A stretch of 64,000 bases of DNA from contig JAFRTG010000019.1 in the NCBI GenBank assembly GCA_017427265.1, forward strand, positions 23,466 through 87,465, in the 5' to 3' direction. The stretch comes from Oscillospiraceae bacterium (lineage in GTDB: Bacteria > Bacillota > Clostridia > Oscillospirales > Ruminococcaceae). The notes under the pieces are model-generated. The model saw nothing but the letters and a program-made list of their open reading frames with translations. It was not told the origin of the DNA and made no database searches. A program made the translations under genes and the position numbers. Positions 36,401 to 43,579 of this stretch are shown piece after piece. Within the stretch, counting starts at the first letter, position 1; each line of letters begins with the position of its first letter.

Positions 36401-38131
36401 ACAACCAAGATCCTTTCAGAGGATGGAGCAAACAATGAAAACGATACACTCTATGTAAAGTTTGAGCGCGATGAAGGCATCCTTTGCGTTTACAATCTGG
36501 CGCCGATTCCGGAGGTTCAGGAAGGCGGTACGCCGGTTGTCCCCAATGTCGTGACATTCAAGGTCATAACAGACAAAGCGGAGGACTCGCTGCTCCTGCT
36601 GCATCACTCCTTTACTCGAGGTACAAACGGATGGGTCGCGCAGGGCGATGCTACGATTACATCTAGCGGAAACGGGCCATACGCAAAGGGCGATGCAATG
36701 CTGGTTCAGGGTAGAACAGGCGCCTGGAACGGCGTAAAGTACTATCTTGACCCGGACAAGTTCAAGCCGAACAAGACCTACACGTTCAGTGCTTATGTGA
36801 AAAGCCCGGACGCGGAACAGGATTTCATGATGACCTTCAACAACGGCCTGAATGAGTACGAATGGATCACGAATCCGGCAGTTACGGTGGGGAACGGATG
36901 GACGCATCTGACAGGAACAATCCCGCTCACCAAGAAGATCGACCCGTACAACATGTTCCTTCTGATCGAAACGACTTCAGGCACATCGAATTTCTACGTG
37001 GATGAGTTCACGGCGATTGAAGGTTCGGCAAATGTCTGGGTTGAGCCGGTTGATGGAAATGTGCATGTGGGCAGCGGAGAGACAACCGCATCGGAAGTCA
37101 CAGTGTATAACAGAGCATTTTCAGAAACAATACCGGATGACTGGATAACAAGAGGCACTGCCAGTATCGGTGTCCATGAAGGCCAGTCAGGCTATCTCCG
37201 GTTTTCTAATCGCCAAAGCAATGATGCCGGTATTCAAATGGATGTCAGTTCCCTGCTACAAGCCGGACATACTTACCGTTTTGAGCTGAATGCACAGCGT
37301 GACGGAGAATATTATGCTTCCGATTATGTCCGTATGGTTCTTGCTTATCAGGACGGCGGCAACGGTCAATGGGAATGGCTTTGTGAAACGAACCTTGCTG
37401 ACAGCAATTCAGACCATTATCTGCCGGCAAGCAGCAATGAGACATTCACGATTCCGGCAACTGCGGATATGACCAATGCAACGTTGTATTTTGAAACAAA
37501 CACTACAGATTCGTTCCGAATCTGCAATCTGAAAATCATTGATACAACGCCAAGTGCAGTTCCGGTATCGGGCAACAAAGCCGGATACAAGATCGAAAAC
37601 GGGGAGTACGTCTCCGACTACAGCAACTACACAATCATCCCGGACTGGAACTCGGTGACAAATCCGAAGCATCTGAAAGGCAATCAGTATGTACTGGATC
37701 CGGATTTTGAACCCAAAGTTATCACACTCCCCAACAGCGAAGGAGAGGCGTGGGTATACCACTGGCAAAACTATGACATTGCCGCAAGCGATCCGCATTA
37801 TTTCGAGGAGGATCGTGAAAACTACCTCTACAAATACCAGATTGAAGAGGTGTGGATCGACAGCAGCGGCAATGTGATCCGGGAAACATCACCCGGTTCC
37901 GGCAAGTGGGTCAGCGATAATGAGGATTATATCGTGACCTACGAAAACAATGATGTTGCAACAAATGATTCGGACAATCCGATCGTTGTGACAAATAAGT
38001 ACATCTGGTACAGGCTGCCGGCGACCGGCGGCATGGGAGTGGATGCGATTTACGTATCCGGCATACTCCTGACGTTCACAGGTTTTATTGGCGGATACGC
38101 CTTGAAGCGACGCGAAAGGAGGTTCAAATGA
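33494..38131 (+). CDS. Giant LPATG adhesin with fibro-slime, Cna-B and carbohydrate-binding modules
   Basis: A 1545-residue wall-anchored protein, probably the pilus tip. Order: signal peptide (about 20-45); His/Cys repeats HTHTDECYE and HTHTDACYE (about 58-110); an acidic Gly/Glu linker; a PA14-like fibro-slime domain (about 180-610, FKYSGDDDMWVFVDGKLVLD, IGGIHEPAGG); Cna-B-type domains (about 620-1000, IKKKWEGST, VKKQWDNVP); two CBM4/9-like modules (about 1030-1180 and 1200-1355); a last Cna-B-like domain; and a sorting signal LPATGGMG with TM and basic tail. It is built to bind plant or mucin glycans, an inference from the modules. The ATG at 33494 is 12 bases from GGAGG; a TTG at 33488 has better spacing (6 bases) and may be the true start. 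Confidence 0.88.
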   Translation: MKRNLDNFLTELRKKKTQRRRMLSLLLVLSLFVTSGVSWALHGVGMTMANEAECGIEEHTHTDECYEKVLVCTLEEDEAHTHTDACYEMQLICGKDEHIHDISCYTGEERPSDDAALLTAELADGTDPEEIELYEDTEDSGYDGMFSVTADETGDGEGEGSEGGEGEGTGTDTGPPPTIQTVDNIAEGIKFTLFDYGNSLLESQNNHYGYVWDNDNHVWTHPNANMTDGINAGRNYDDDILFFAYGTPVDQNRNDPNDPVHNYVDANGVRQYAPDKNSYSGDYNAYTIDGVTYAPYPGNRPVSGIVSDALPKNRENSSENGYPTINNSANHSLAYLFNPDSVYDAEGVRTTYTDVNHLLKEQINQDTGVRHLVFNSNENYAYYNKATGDFEVYNTTFEIVNKDHHKADTTDHYKTYDQDQPDGHKKGDNVYYAEQLNDGFMIGFFPFDEYDAYRNDPNFDGAGYNHHFGMTMEASFTNTPYDGVNVKEPISFKYSGDDDMWVFVDGKLVLDIGGIHEPAGGMIDFSNGLVWVQDNGNNGKTLATVKEELNLTDSEWEALPKPIGIDTQNSLTTDGNKWVVTPMSTYISNWTSDNASYVNGTHEIKMFYLERGGCYSNLAMEMNLPTLKPLSVMKNVDYQEHLVKGEYEDDYYEFELRELVDGEWIVPMDIPPEDRSFSIQAGKRKLIEGLGQNRIFKVIEKNVNTDVIDRVKVNGEECDIAEGTVSSTGNALEDLNSYTFENRIREEFTDVYIKKKWEGSTASGFTVKYRILRTDSKSGEVKQVALVEEDETTHKLTKRRVFTIPPDKWEEGVHKDHLLSRYGDRTYTYSVEELNVPNGYEAKYSVKQTTNDLGQIVTTATITNTDVTKKDIYVKKQWDNVPDGNEPQIQLRLTRTRIGYEGQQPTSLTVNILDEGGNLIKTQTFYATDANKLYAGGSVEIAYNVPNGVALYDGDTAYPQKTITDGTGSTTKILSEDGANNENDTLYVKFERDEGILCVYNLAPIPEVQEGGTPVVPNVVTFKVITDKAEDSLLLLHHSFTRGTNGWVAQGDATITSSGNGPYAKGDAMLVQGRTGAWNGVKYYLDPDKFKPNKTYTFSAYVKSPDAEQDFMMTFNNGLNEYEWITNPAVTVGNGWTHLTGTIPLTKKIDPYNMFLLIETTSGTSNFYVDEFTAIEGSANVWVEPVDGNVHVGSGETTASEVTVYNRAFSETIPDDWITRGTASIGVHEGQSGYLRFSNRQSNDAGIQMDVSSLLQAGHTYRFELNAQRDGEYYASDYVRMVLAYQDGGNGQWEWLCETNLADSNSDHYLPASSNETFTIPATADMTNATLYFETNTTDSFRICNLKIIDTTPSAVPVSGNKAGYKIENGEYVSDYSNYTIIPDWNSVTNPKHLKGNQYVLDPDFEPKVITLPNSEGEAWVYHWQNYDIAASDPHYFEEDRENYLYKYQIEEVWIDSSGNVIRETSPGSGKWVSDNEDYIVTYENNDVATNDSDNPIVVTNKYIWYRLPATGGMGVDAIYVSGILLTFTGFIGGYALKRRERRFK

Positions 38132-38208
38132 CTTGATCTTCCCGGAACCCGCTGAAAACAAAAGAAGCATCCAAAACAAAAAAATTTATGAAAACGGAGG
38201 ATAATATC

Positions 38209-39981
38209 ATGAAGATGAGTAAAAGATTTGCAGCGCTGCTGACAGCAGGCCTGCTCGTAATGACCCCATGCGTCACCGTCGGCATGACTGCATTCGCAGG
38301 TGCAGACGACACCTACACAATCACAGTGGATGGTGACAACACCGGCTACACCTACACAGCTTATCAGATTCTCACAGGTGAAGTAACAGACAAAAGCGGC
38401 ACAAATGTTCTGTCCGATATCGCATTTGCACCGGCAATCGAGGCGAACAAAGCTGCTTTTCTGGAAGCTCTTGCCGGCTCTGCCTTGCTGAAAACCGGCA
38501 GCGCCGCTGATTTCAATGCCAGCATGACTGCACAGGACGTGGCGAATGTGCTTGAAGGATATCAGACCAGTGCAGACAAGGATACAAAACTCGCTGAATT
38601 TGCAAGAATCGCAAAGGCTTATGTTTCAAGCACAGCGGAACCGGCCGCCAGTCCGATCACTGTGACGGGAAGCGGTTATTATCTCGTGGAAGAAAACTCT
38701 GCACCGGAGGGAAATGTCTATTCCCGCTTTATGATGGATGTTGTCGGAAATGCGACTGTTTATCCGAAGAGAGACCTTCCGGAACTCACGAAAAAGGTTA
38801 CCAGTCCGAACGCCAATACGGCCGGCACCGCAAATTCTGCCAGTATCGGCGATACTGTCTCGTTTGAACTGAATTCCGATATGCCTGACATGACTGGTTA
38901 TGTCAAGTATTATTACGTCATCAATGATACACTTGCAGAAGGCCTGACATTCGATCCGGCTTCTGTTGTCGTTCGGATCGGTGATGATACATCCGATCCG
39001 CTGACGCTCGGTACGGACTATGAAGTGCAGACCGGAACTGCTGCCGACGGCAACACCTTCCAGATTGTCTTCAAGAACTTTATCAACAGAACAGAAGCAA
39101 AAGATACACCGATCAAAGTCACGTACAATGCCGTGCTGAACGAGAATGCAGACTGCACGAAGACAGGCAATCTGAACACCGCAAACCTGACCTACTCCAA
39201 CAACCCGAATAAATACGCTGTCGGCACTCCGCCTGATGGCGATGAACCTGAGAACCCGAATGACAAAACAGTGGTCGGCAAAACAACTGATCAGCAGACC
39301 AAGACCTACTCCGCCAACATTCAGCTCAACAAGGTTGATGGCAGCACCCCGGCAAAAGCACTGGCCGGCGCAAAGTTCAGAATCGCAGGCACAGGTGTCA
39401 AGTATGTACTGCTTAACGGCACTGCTTACGAATATACTGCAGACGCCTCCGGCACATACTACAAGCTGACAGACGGCACCTACACCGAAACCGCCCCGAC
39501 TGCTGCAACGCAGGCACAGTATACCGGCTATGACAGCGAGAAGGATTCTTACGCAAAGTACAAGCTGGTTGAGGCTAACGGCGTCGCGACAGCAACCATT
39601 GAGAATATCTGCAAGGAAGCATATGTCGACGATCAGGGCGTCCTGATCTTCAAGGGTCTTGGCCCGGGTGAGTACACCATTACCGAAATTGAGGCTCCGG
39701 CAGGTTACAACAAGCTCACTACCCCGATCGTAATCGAGATCACCAATGAAGCGCCTACCTTTGATACCCCCAACTGGGCAGCAACAAAGGACGGTGCGGC
39801 TATCGAAATGGATAACACCACCGCAACGGTATCGTTTAACGTCGTCAACCACGAAGGCAACACGCTGCCTTCGACCGGCGGCATGGGCACCAAGCTGTTC
39901 TATCTGGTCGGCGGCCTGCTGGCAGTCGGTTCGGGCGTGATTCTCGTCACCAAGAAGAGAATGGCAAACACCAAAAAGTAA
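38209..39981 (+). CDS. Backbone pilin, isopeptide (D2-type) domains, LPSTG
   Basis: A 590-residue major pilin. Signal peptide (about 1-31, ending GMTAFAGADD); N-terminal pilin domain (about 33-190) ending in the pilin motif TVYPKRDLPE, whose Lys is the site of sortase-made inter-subunit bonds; a D2-type isopeptide domain (about 195-365); a Cna-B-type domain with the E-box YTITEIEAPAGY (about 505-516); and the sorting signal LPSTGGMG, TM and KKRMANTKK tail. GGAGG lies 8 bases before the ATG at 38209. A class C sortase follows after a hairpin, so this is a complete sortase-dependent pilus operon. Confidence 0.93.
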   Translation: MKMSKRFAALLTAGLLVMTPCVTVGMTAFAGADDTYTITVDGDNTGYTYTAYQILTGEVTDKSGTNVLSDIAFAPAIEANKAAFLEALAGSALLKTGSAADFNASMTAQDVANVLEGYQTSADKDTKLAEFARIAKAYVSSTAEPAASPITVTGSGYYLVEENSAPEGNVYSRFMMDVVGNATVYPKRDLPELTKKVTSPNANTAGTANSASIGDTVSFELNSDMPDMTGYVKYYYVINDTLAEGLTFDPASVVVRIGDDTSDPLTLGTDYEVQTGTAADGNTFQIVFKNFINRTEAKDTPIKVTYNAVLNENADCTKTGNLNTANLTYSNNPNKYAVGTPPDGDEPENPNDKTVVGKTTDQQTKTYSANIQLNKVDGSTPAKALAGAKFRIAGTGVKYVLLNGTAYEYTADASGTYYKLTDGTYTETAPTAATQAQYTGYDSEKDSYAKYKLVEANGVATATIENICKEAYVDDQGVLIFKGLGPGEYTITEIEAPAGYNKLTTPIVIEITNEAPTFDTPNWAATKDGAAIEMDNTTATVSFNVVNHEGNTLPSTGGMGTKLFYLVGGLLAVGSGVILVTKKRMANTKK

Positions 39982-40014
39982 AACTCCTGCAAACTGAACG
40001 CAGACAACCGGATG

Positions 40015-40046
40015 GCAGCGGGGGGGAGATTTCTCCCTCCCGCTGC
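40015..40046 (+). promoter_or_regulatory. Strong intercistronic hairpin between pilin and sortase genes
   Basis: GCAGCGGGGGGGAGA and TCTCCCTCCCGCTGC form a 15-base stem (one G-U pair) with almost no T-tract after it. It lies between the pilin stop and the sortase start. It may trim sortase expression or shield the 3' end of the abundant pilin message; the missing T-tract argues against a full terminator. Confidence 0.6.
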
Positions 40047-40075
40047 GCATTCTATCCACGGATAAGGAACCGAAA

Positions 40076-40909
40076 ATGAAGCAGAAAATAGCGAAATACA
40101 CACTGGTCTTTATGTTCTTCCTCGGTCTTGCGCTGCTGCTGTATCCCCCTGTCAGTGACTATATCAACGCACGGAATCAGTCGAGGGTTGTACAAAGCTA
40201 TCAGGATACGGTAAACAAAATCGGCGAAGATGAAAAGACGCACATTCTCGAACAGGCAAGGCAGTACAATGAGCGGCTGGCTGATACGCCAAATGCTTTC
40301 TACGAACCGGAATCCGTCGAAGGCTACGCAGAAACGCTTGATATCACCGGTACCGGCATCATGGGGTATCTGAATATTGACAAGATTCATCTTGAACTGC
40401 CTGTGTATCACACAGTCGAACCGGATGTGCTGCAAATCGCAGTCGGACATCTGCCGGGAACCAGTCTGCCGGTCGGCGGAAAAGGCACGCATACCGTGCT
40501 CTCCGGACACAGAGGTCTGCCGAATGCAAAGCTCTTTACCGATCTGGACAAGCTGGAGAAGGGAGACCGGTTTACCATCACAATCCTGTCAGAGGTGTTT
40601 ACCTATCAGGTCGAACAGACGCAGACCGTCGAGCCCTATGAGGTTGAAGACCTGCAGATCGAACCGGACAGCGATCTTTGCACGCTGTTCACCTGCACCC
40701 CCTACGGCATCAATACACAGCGCCTGTTCGTCAGAGGAAAGCGCGTTCCCAATGACAAGCTCGAAGAGCGGCGCGTTTATTATACCAACGAAGCATACAG
40801 GGTTACGCCGGCGATTGTTGCGCCGATTCTCGCGGTGCCGGTTCTCCTGATCCTGTATATTTTCATGATGATTCCGAAAAAGAAAAAGCACGATGATACG
40901 AAAAAATAA
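40076..40909 (+). CDS. Class C sortase (pilin polymerase) of the right cluster
   Basis: A 277-residue membrane enzyme. Seen: an N-terminal TM segment (about 8-24); a lid region around DTPNAFYEPES (about 73-83); VLSGHRGLPNAKLFTDLDKL with the catalytic His; TLFTCTPYGINTQRLFVRGKR with Cys and Arg; and a C-terminal TM segment and KKKKHDDTKK tail. It polymerises the LPSTG pilin, probably with the LPATG adhesin at the tip. GATAAGGAA precedes the ATG. It is a paralogue of 30063-30971. Confidence 0.93.
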   Translation: MKQKIAKYTLVFMFFLGLALLLYPPVSDYINARNQSRVVQSYQDTVNKIGEDEKTHILEQARQYNERLADTPNAFYEPESVEGYAETLDITGTGIMGYLNIDKIHLELPVYHTVEPDVLQIAVGHLPGTSLPVGGKGTHTVLSGHRGLPNAKLFTDLDKLEKGDRFTITILSEVFTYQVEQTQTVEPYEVEDLQIEPDSDLCTLFTCTPYGINTQRLFVRGKRVPNDKLEERRVYYTNEAYRVTPAIVAPILAVPVLLILYIFMMIPKKKKHDDTKK

Positions 40910-40948
40910 CAGCCTGCCGGCCGATGAAGCCGGTGAGGCTGTTATTTT
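40908..40948 (+). terminator. Terminator of the right pilus operon
   Basis: AACAGCCT...AGGCTGTT with an inner CCGGC/GCCGG stem, then ATTTT. It may also serve the leftward flavodoxin gene. Confidence 0.8.
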
Positions 40949-40980
40949 CGCTTCATATTCCGCAGCACATGCAAAACCAA

Positions 40981-41460
40981 TCATTGCAGCTTTTCGCAGA
41001 AATCGCGGATCTTCCGGTCATTTCCGGCGTCCGGCTTTGTTTTCGGATCGAGCAGCACAAGCTCCGCTTCCAGTGCTTCGATTCCAAGCTCAGACCGCAG
41101 CTTTCCGAAGGCCTTGTCCGCGCCGTTTGCAGTCTGACACGCAAACGCCGCAATCTTCTTTCCGCTGAGATCATGGCTGTGTATGAATGTGCGCAGCGGC
41201 GGCGCGATCGTGCTTGCCCACACCGGGAATCCGAATACAATCCGGTCATAGGCCGCAGAATCGAATGCATATGACTGCAGCTCCGGCGTTTCGGACATCA
41301 CGGCACTTTTGCCGCCCCAGATGAACTTGCCGACCTTTCCGGTCGGATAGGCCTTGACCGGCTCAAGACGCAGCAGATCTGCGCCCGTCATCTCCGCAAT
41401 CTGCTTTGCGGCGAATTCCGTGTTGCCCTCCAGCGAGTAGTAAACGATCAGCGTTTTCAT
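40981..41460 (-). CDS. Flavodoxin family protein
   Basis: A 159-residue FMN-binding protein. Seen: MKTLIVYYSLEGNTEFAAKQ, where S-L-E-G-N-T is the phosphate loop, then RIVFGFPVWASTIAPPLRTF and KKIAAFACQTANGADKAF, the ring-binding loops. It fits the short flavodoxin-like group often annotated as NAD(P)H or electron-transfer flavodoxins. Monocistronic and convergent with the pilus operon. Confidence 0.9.
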   Translation of the reverse strand: MKTLIVYYSLEGNTEFAAKQIAEMTGADLLRLEPVKAYPTGKVGKFIWGGKSAVMSETPELQSYAFDSAAYDRIVFGFPVWASTIAPPLRTFIHSHDLSGKKIAAFACQTANGADKAFGKLRSELGIEALEAELVLLDPKTKPDAGNDRKIRDFCEKLQ

Positions 41461-41645
41461 AACGGATCATCCTTTCTGCCGGTCTCTCCGGCGGATTCTT
41501 TTCTTATATTTTACCGCAGTCTGCACGGTTTTACAATGCATAATCCTGCCGTGCAGATGACTGTTTGTATAATATGAAAAAACCGGAAAAGAATCCGCCG
41601 TTTTCATCCAGCACAAAAACGGCCTTGTTTCTGCAAAGCCGGCGT

Positions 41646-41801
41646 TTATGCTTTTGGGTTCTTTTTCCGAATAAAACAAATATACAGAATGAACGCTGCT
41701 GCGGTCAGAAGCAGCAAAACCAGAATCAAAGCCGGCCGGTTCTCTGCGCGGAAGGGCGCTCCGGTCAGCATCCGGATCAGCATTCGCAATCGGAACTGCA
41801 T
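41646..41801 (-). CDS. Small single-TM protein (51 residues)
   Basis: A short frame with GGAGAG upstream of the ATG: MQFRLRMLIRMLTGAPFRAE, then a clean hydrophobic segment PALILVLLLLTAAAFILYIC and a basic end FIRKKNPKA. The basic-hydrophobic-basic layout and the ribosome site favour a real membrane peptide over a longer overlapping frame with poor composition. Function unknown. Confidence 0.5.
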   Translation of the reverse strand: MQFRLRMLIRMLTGAPFRAENRPALILVLLLLTAAAFILYICFIRKKNPKA

Positions 41802-42015
41802 TTTTCATCTCTCCATTGCATCAAATGTTATTGTTTATTCCTTCTGATGATACCGAATCTGTTTTTCAGCTGTGTTGTCTCTTGTTCTCTGTATTGTTTT
41901 CTCCGAACTGCAGAAGGCACGGTGTCCCTCTGTTCGCTGCCGGCATAAACCGGCAGAAACCGGCAACAGGCCGGGCTTCTGCCGATTCGCGTACAGGTTG
42001 CAGTCTGCCTGCGGA

Positions 42016-42801
42016 TTATTCCGCTTCCTCCGCTTCCGCGGAGATATCATCCGAAACAGTGCTCATGCTTTCACTCATGTCGCTGAACATGCTGTACATG
42101 TCAATCACTGTGCCGACAGTCGGATCACACTTCCATTCGCCGTTGATCCGGATGATATAAAAGTCAATGTCAAAATTGAAGCTGCCGCTTCCGCTGAAGT
42201 CAATGCTGATGCTGTCATCTTCTTCATCTGCGGACTGACTGAATTCTGCCTCACCGCTGGTTTTCATCCGGCAGGTGTAGAGCCCGTCCACCTTGAAGGT
42301 ATCGGCAAAGTGCAGTTCGCCGTCGCCTTCCTCGTCCATCATTTTGAAGAAATCGCTGTACATGCCGGCGTGCTCGTTCGCCTCGCTCGGCGCACCGATT
42401 TCCATGTTCGGGTCTGACACAAGGGTGTCAACCGACGTTTTCAGGAATTCGATGTACTGCTCGCGGGTTCCGGTCTCGCCGTTCTCCATGTAGTACATCA
42501 GCTCGACATCCGTGACATCTGCAAGGGTTTCGTAGTCCTTCTCGTCCAGCGCCTTGAAGTAGGTATCCACAAGCTGCTGGATCTCTGCTGCTTCATCTCC
42601 TTCCGCAGGCTGATCCTGCTCATTCTCTGCGCTTTCGGCTTCCGATGCTTCTGGTTCGGTGATTTCATCAGTCTCTGAAACGGATGTGATGTCGTCTTCG
42701 CTGCTTTTCACACTTGCCGCCGGTTCGTCAATTCCGCAGGAACAGAGGGATGCTGTTGCGGTCAGGGCAAAGAGGAATGCTGCAAGTTTTTTTCTCGTCA
42801 T
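42016..42801 (-). CDS. Putative lipoprotein with NTF2-like domain
   Basis: A 261-residue exported protein. Its signal peptide ends in a lipobox-like SLCSCG (about 18-23), giving a likely lipidated Cys. An acidic Glu/Ser/Asp-rich spacer (about 30-70) follows, then a domain starting EIQQLVDTYFKALDEKDYET, which resembles the first helix of NTF2/SnoaL-like lipoprotein domains. The end is again acidic. Ligand unknown. Its promoter is at 42965-42993, leaving a leader of about 155 bases. Confidence 0.78.
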   Translation of the reverse strand: MTRKKLAAFLFALTATASLCSCGIDEPAASVKSSEDDITSVSETDEITEPEASEAESAENEQDQPAEGDEAAEIQQLVDTYFKALDEKDYETLADVTDVELMYYMENGETGTREQYIEFLKTSVDTLVSDPNMEIGAPSEANEHAGMYSDFFKMMDEEGDGELHFADTFKVDGLYTCRMKTSGEAEFSQSADEEDDSISIDFSGSGSFNFDIDFYIIRINGEWKCDPTVGTVIDMYSMFSDMSESMSTVSDDISAEAEEAE

Positions 42802-42964
42802 GATTCGTTCCTTTCATTTTTCAGTGCCTGCCGAATCCACGCGCAGAGCTTTGGCTTGATTCGCTCCGTGTTTTCCGCGTGCAGACGGAATAAACAGCCG
42901 GAGCAGCTGAATGCCGGTGGGGTGTGCGGCAGCGTCCGTGGCAACCTGCCGTACCGACAATGTC

Positions 42965-42993
42965 ATCATACCACGATTTCAGCAAACAATCAA
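42965..42993 (-). promoter_or_regulatory. Promoter of the lipoprotein gene
   Basis: Minus strand TTGATT (42988-42993), 17 bp, TATGAT (42965-42970). Confidence 0.7.
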
Positions 42994-43484
42994 ACCGCAG
43001 GAAAATGCCGTAAAAATCCTGCAGACAGATTTTCCGGCATTTTCTCCCGATATCTCCGGATTCCTCACTTTTTCACGAGTGGTCACGGTTTGAGAGAAAC
43101 CAATCTATCACATATGAAAACGCATGTATCTGCTTCAAAAACTTTTTATTTCGGAAGTGGATGCTTCTCTGCCGGAAGAACACGCATTTTCATCCAAGGG
43201 AATCATTCCCCTTCCGGTCTGAAAAAAGAGGCTCCCACTCAGAAAGACAACAACTGTGCCGGACATATTACACTTTTTTCAGGACAATTTTCGCAGCATC
43301 ACACATCATCTCCCAAAGGCAACGGCAGATTCCGCATAATATATTTAAGCATTCAAACCGCTTAATTTCAAACAAATTTCATGAAAAATCGCCTTGATGT
43401 CTCATTCGCCACTGTACAATTGCACAATCAAGGCCTGCTGCATGCGCACGCTGATTGACGTTCTCACGATTTTAATAAAATCGC
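42994..43484. other. Intergenic stretch with no clear gene
   Basis: About 490 bases between divergent promoters. An open frame across 42856-43365 gives a low-complexity product without a ribosome site or homology pattern that I recognise. No repeat or tRNA is seen. Confidence 0.6.
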
Positions 43485-43513
43485 TTGACAAGATGTCCGC
43501 AATATGTTACGAT
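43485..43513 (+). promoter_or_regulatory. Promoter of the N-terminal-dockerin gene
   Basis: TTGACA (43485-43490), 17 bp, TACGAT (43508-43513). Confidence 0.75.
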
Positions 43514-43579
43514 TGAATCAATCGGAACACCGGGAATACGTTCCGATCGTTCAAAAAATGAAGACAGGGGGTTCATACG

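Noticed and set aside
38626-40101. A 491-codon minus-strand frame opposite the backbone pilin
   Set aside because: Antisense shadow of a clear LPSTG pilin; low-complexity Cys/Val/Arg product, no ribosome site.
41467-41808. A 113-codon minus-strand frame
   Set aside because: A 51-codon frame in another phase has a better start, a clean TM and basic ends.
42856-43365. A 169-codon plus-strand frame
   Set aside because: Low-complexity, no ribosome site, and it crosses the divergent promoter of the lipoprotein gene.
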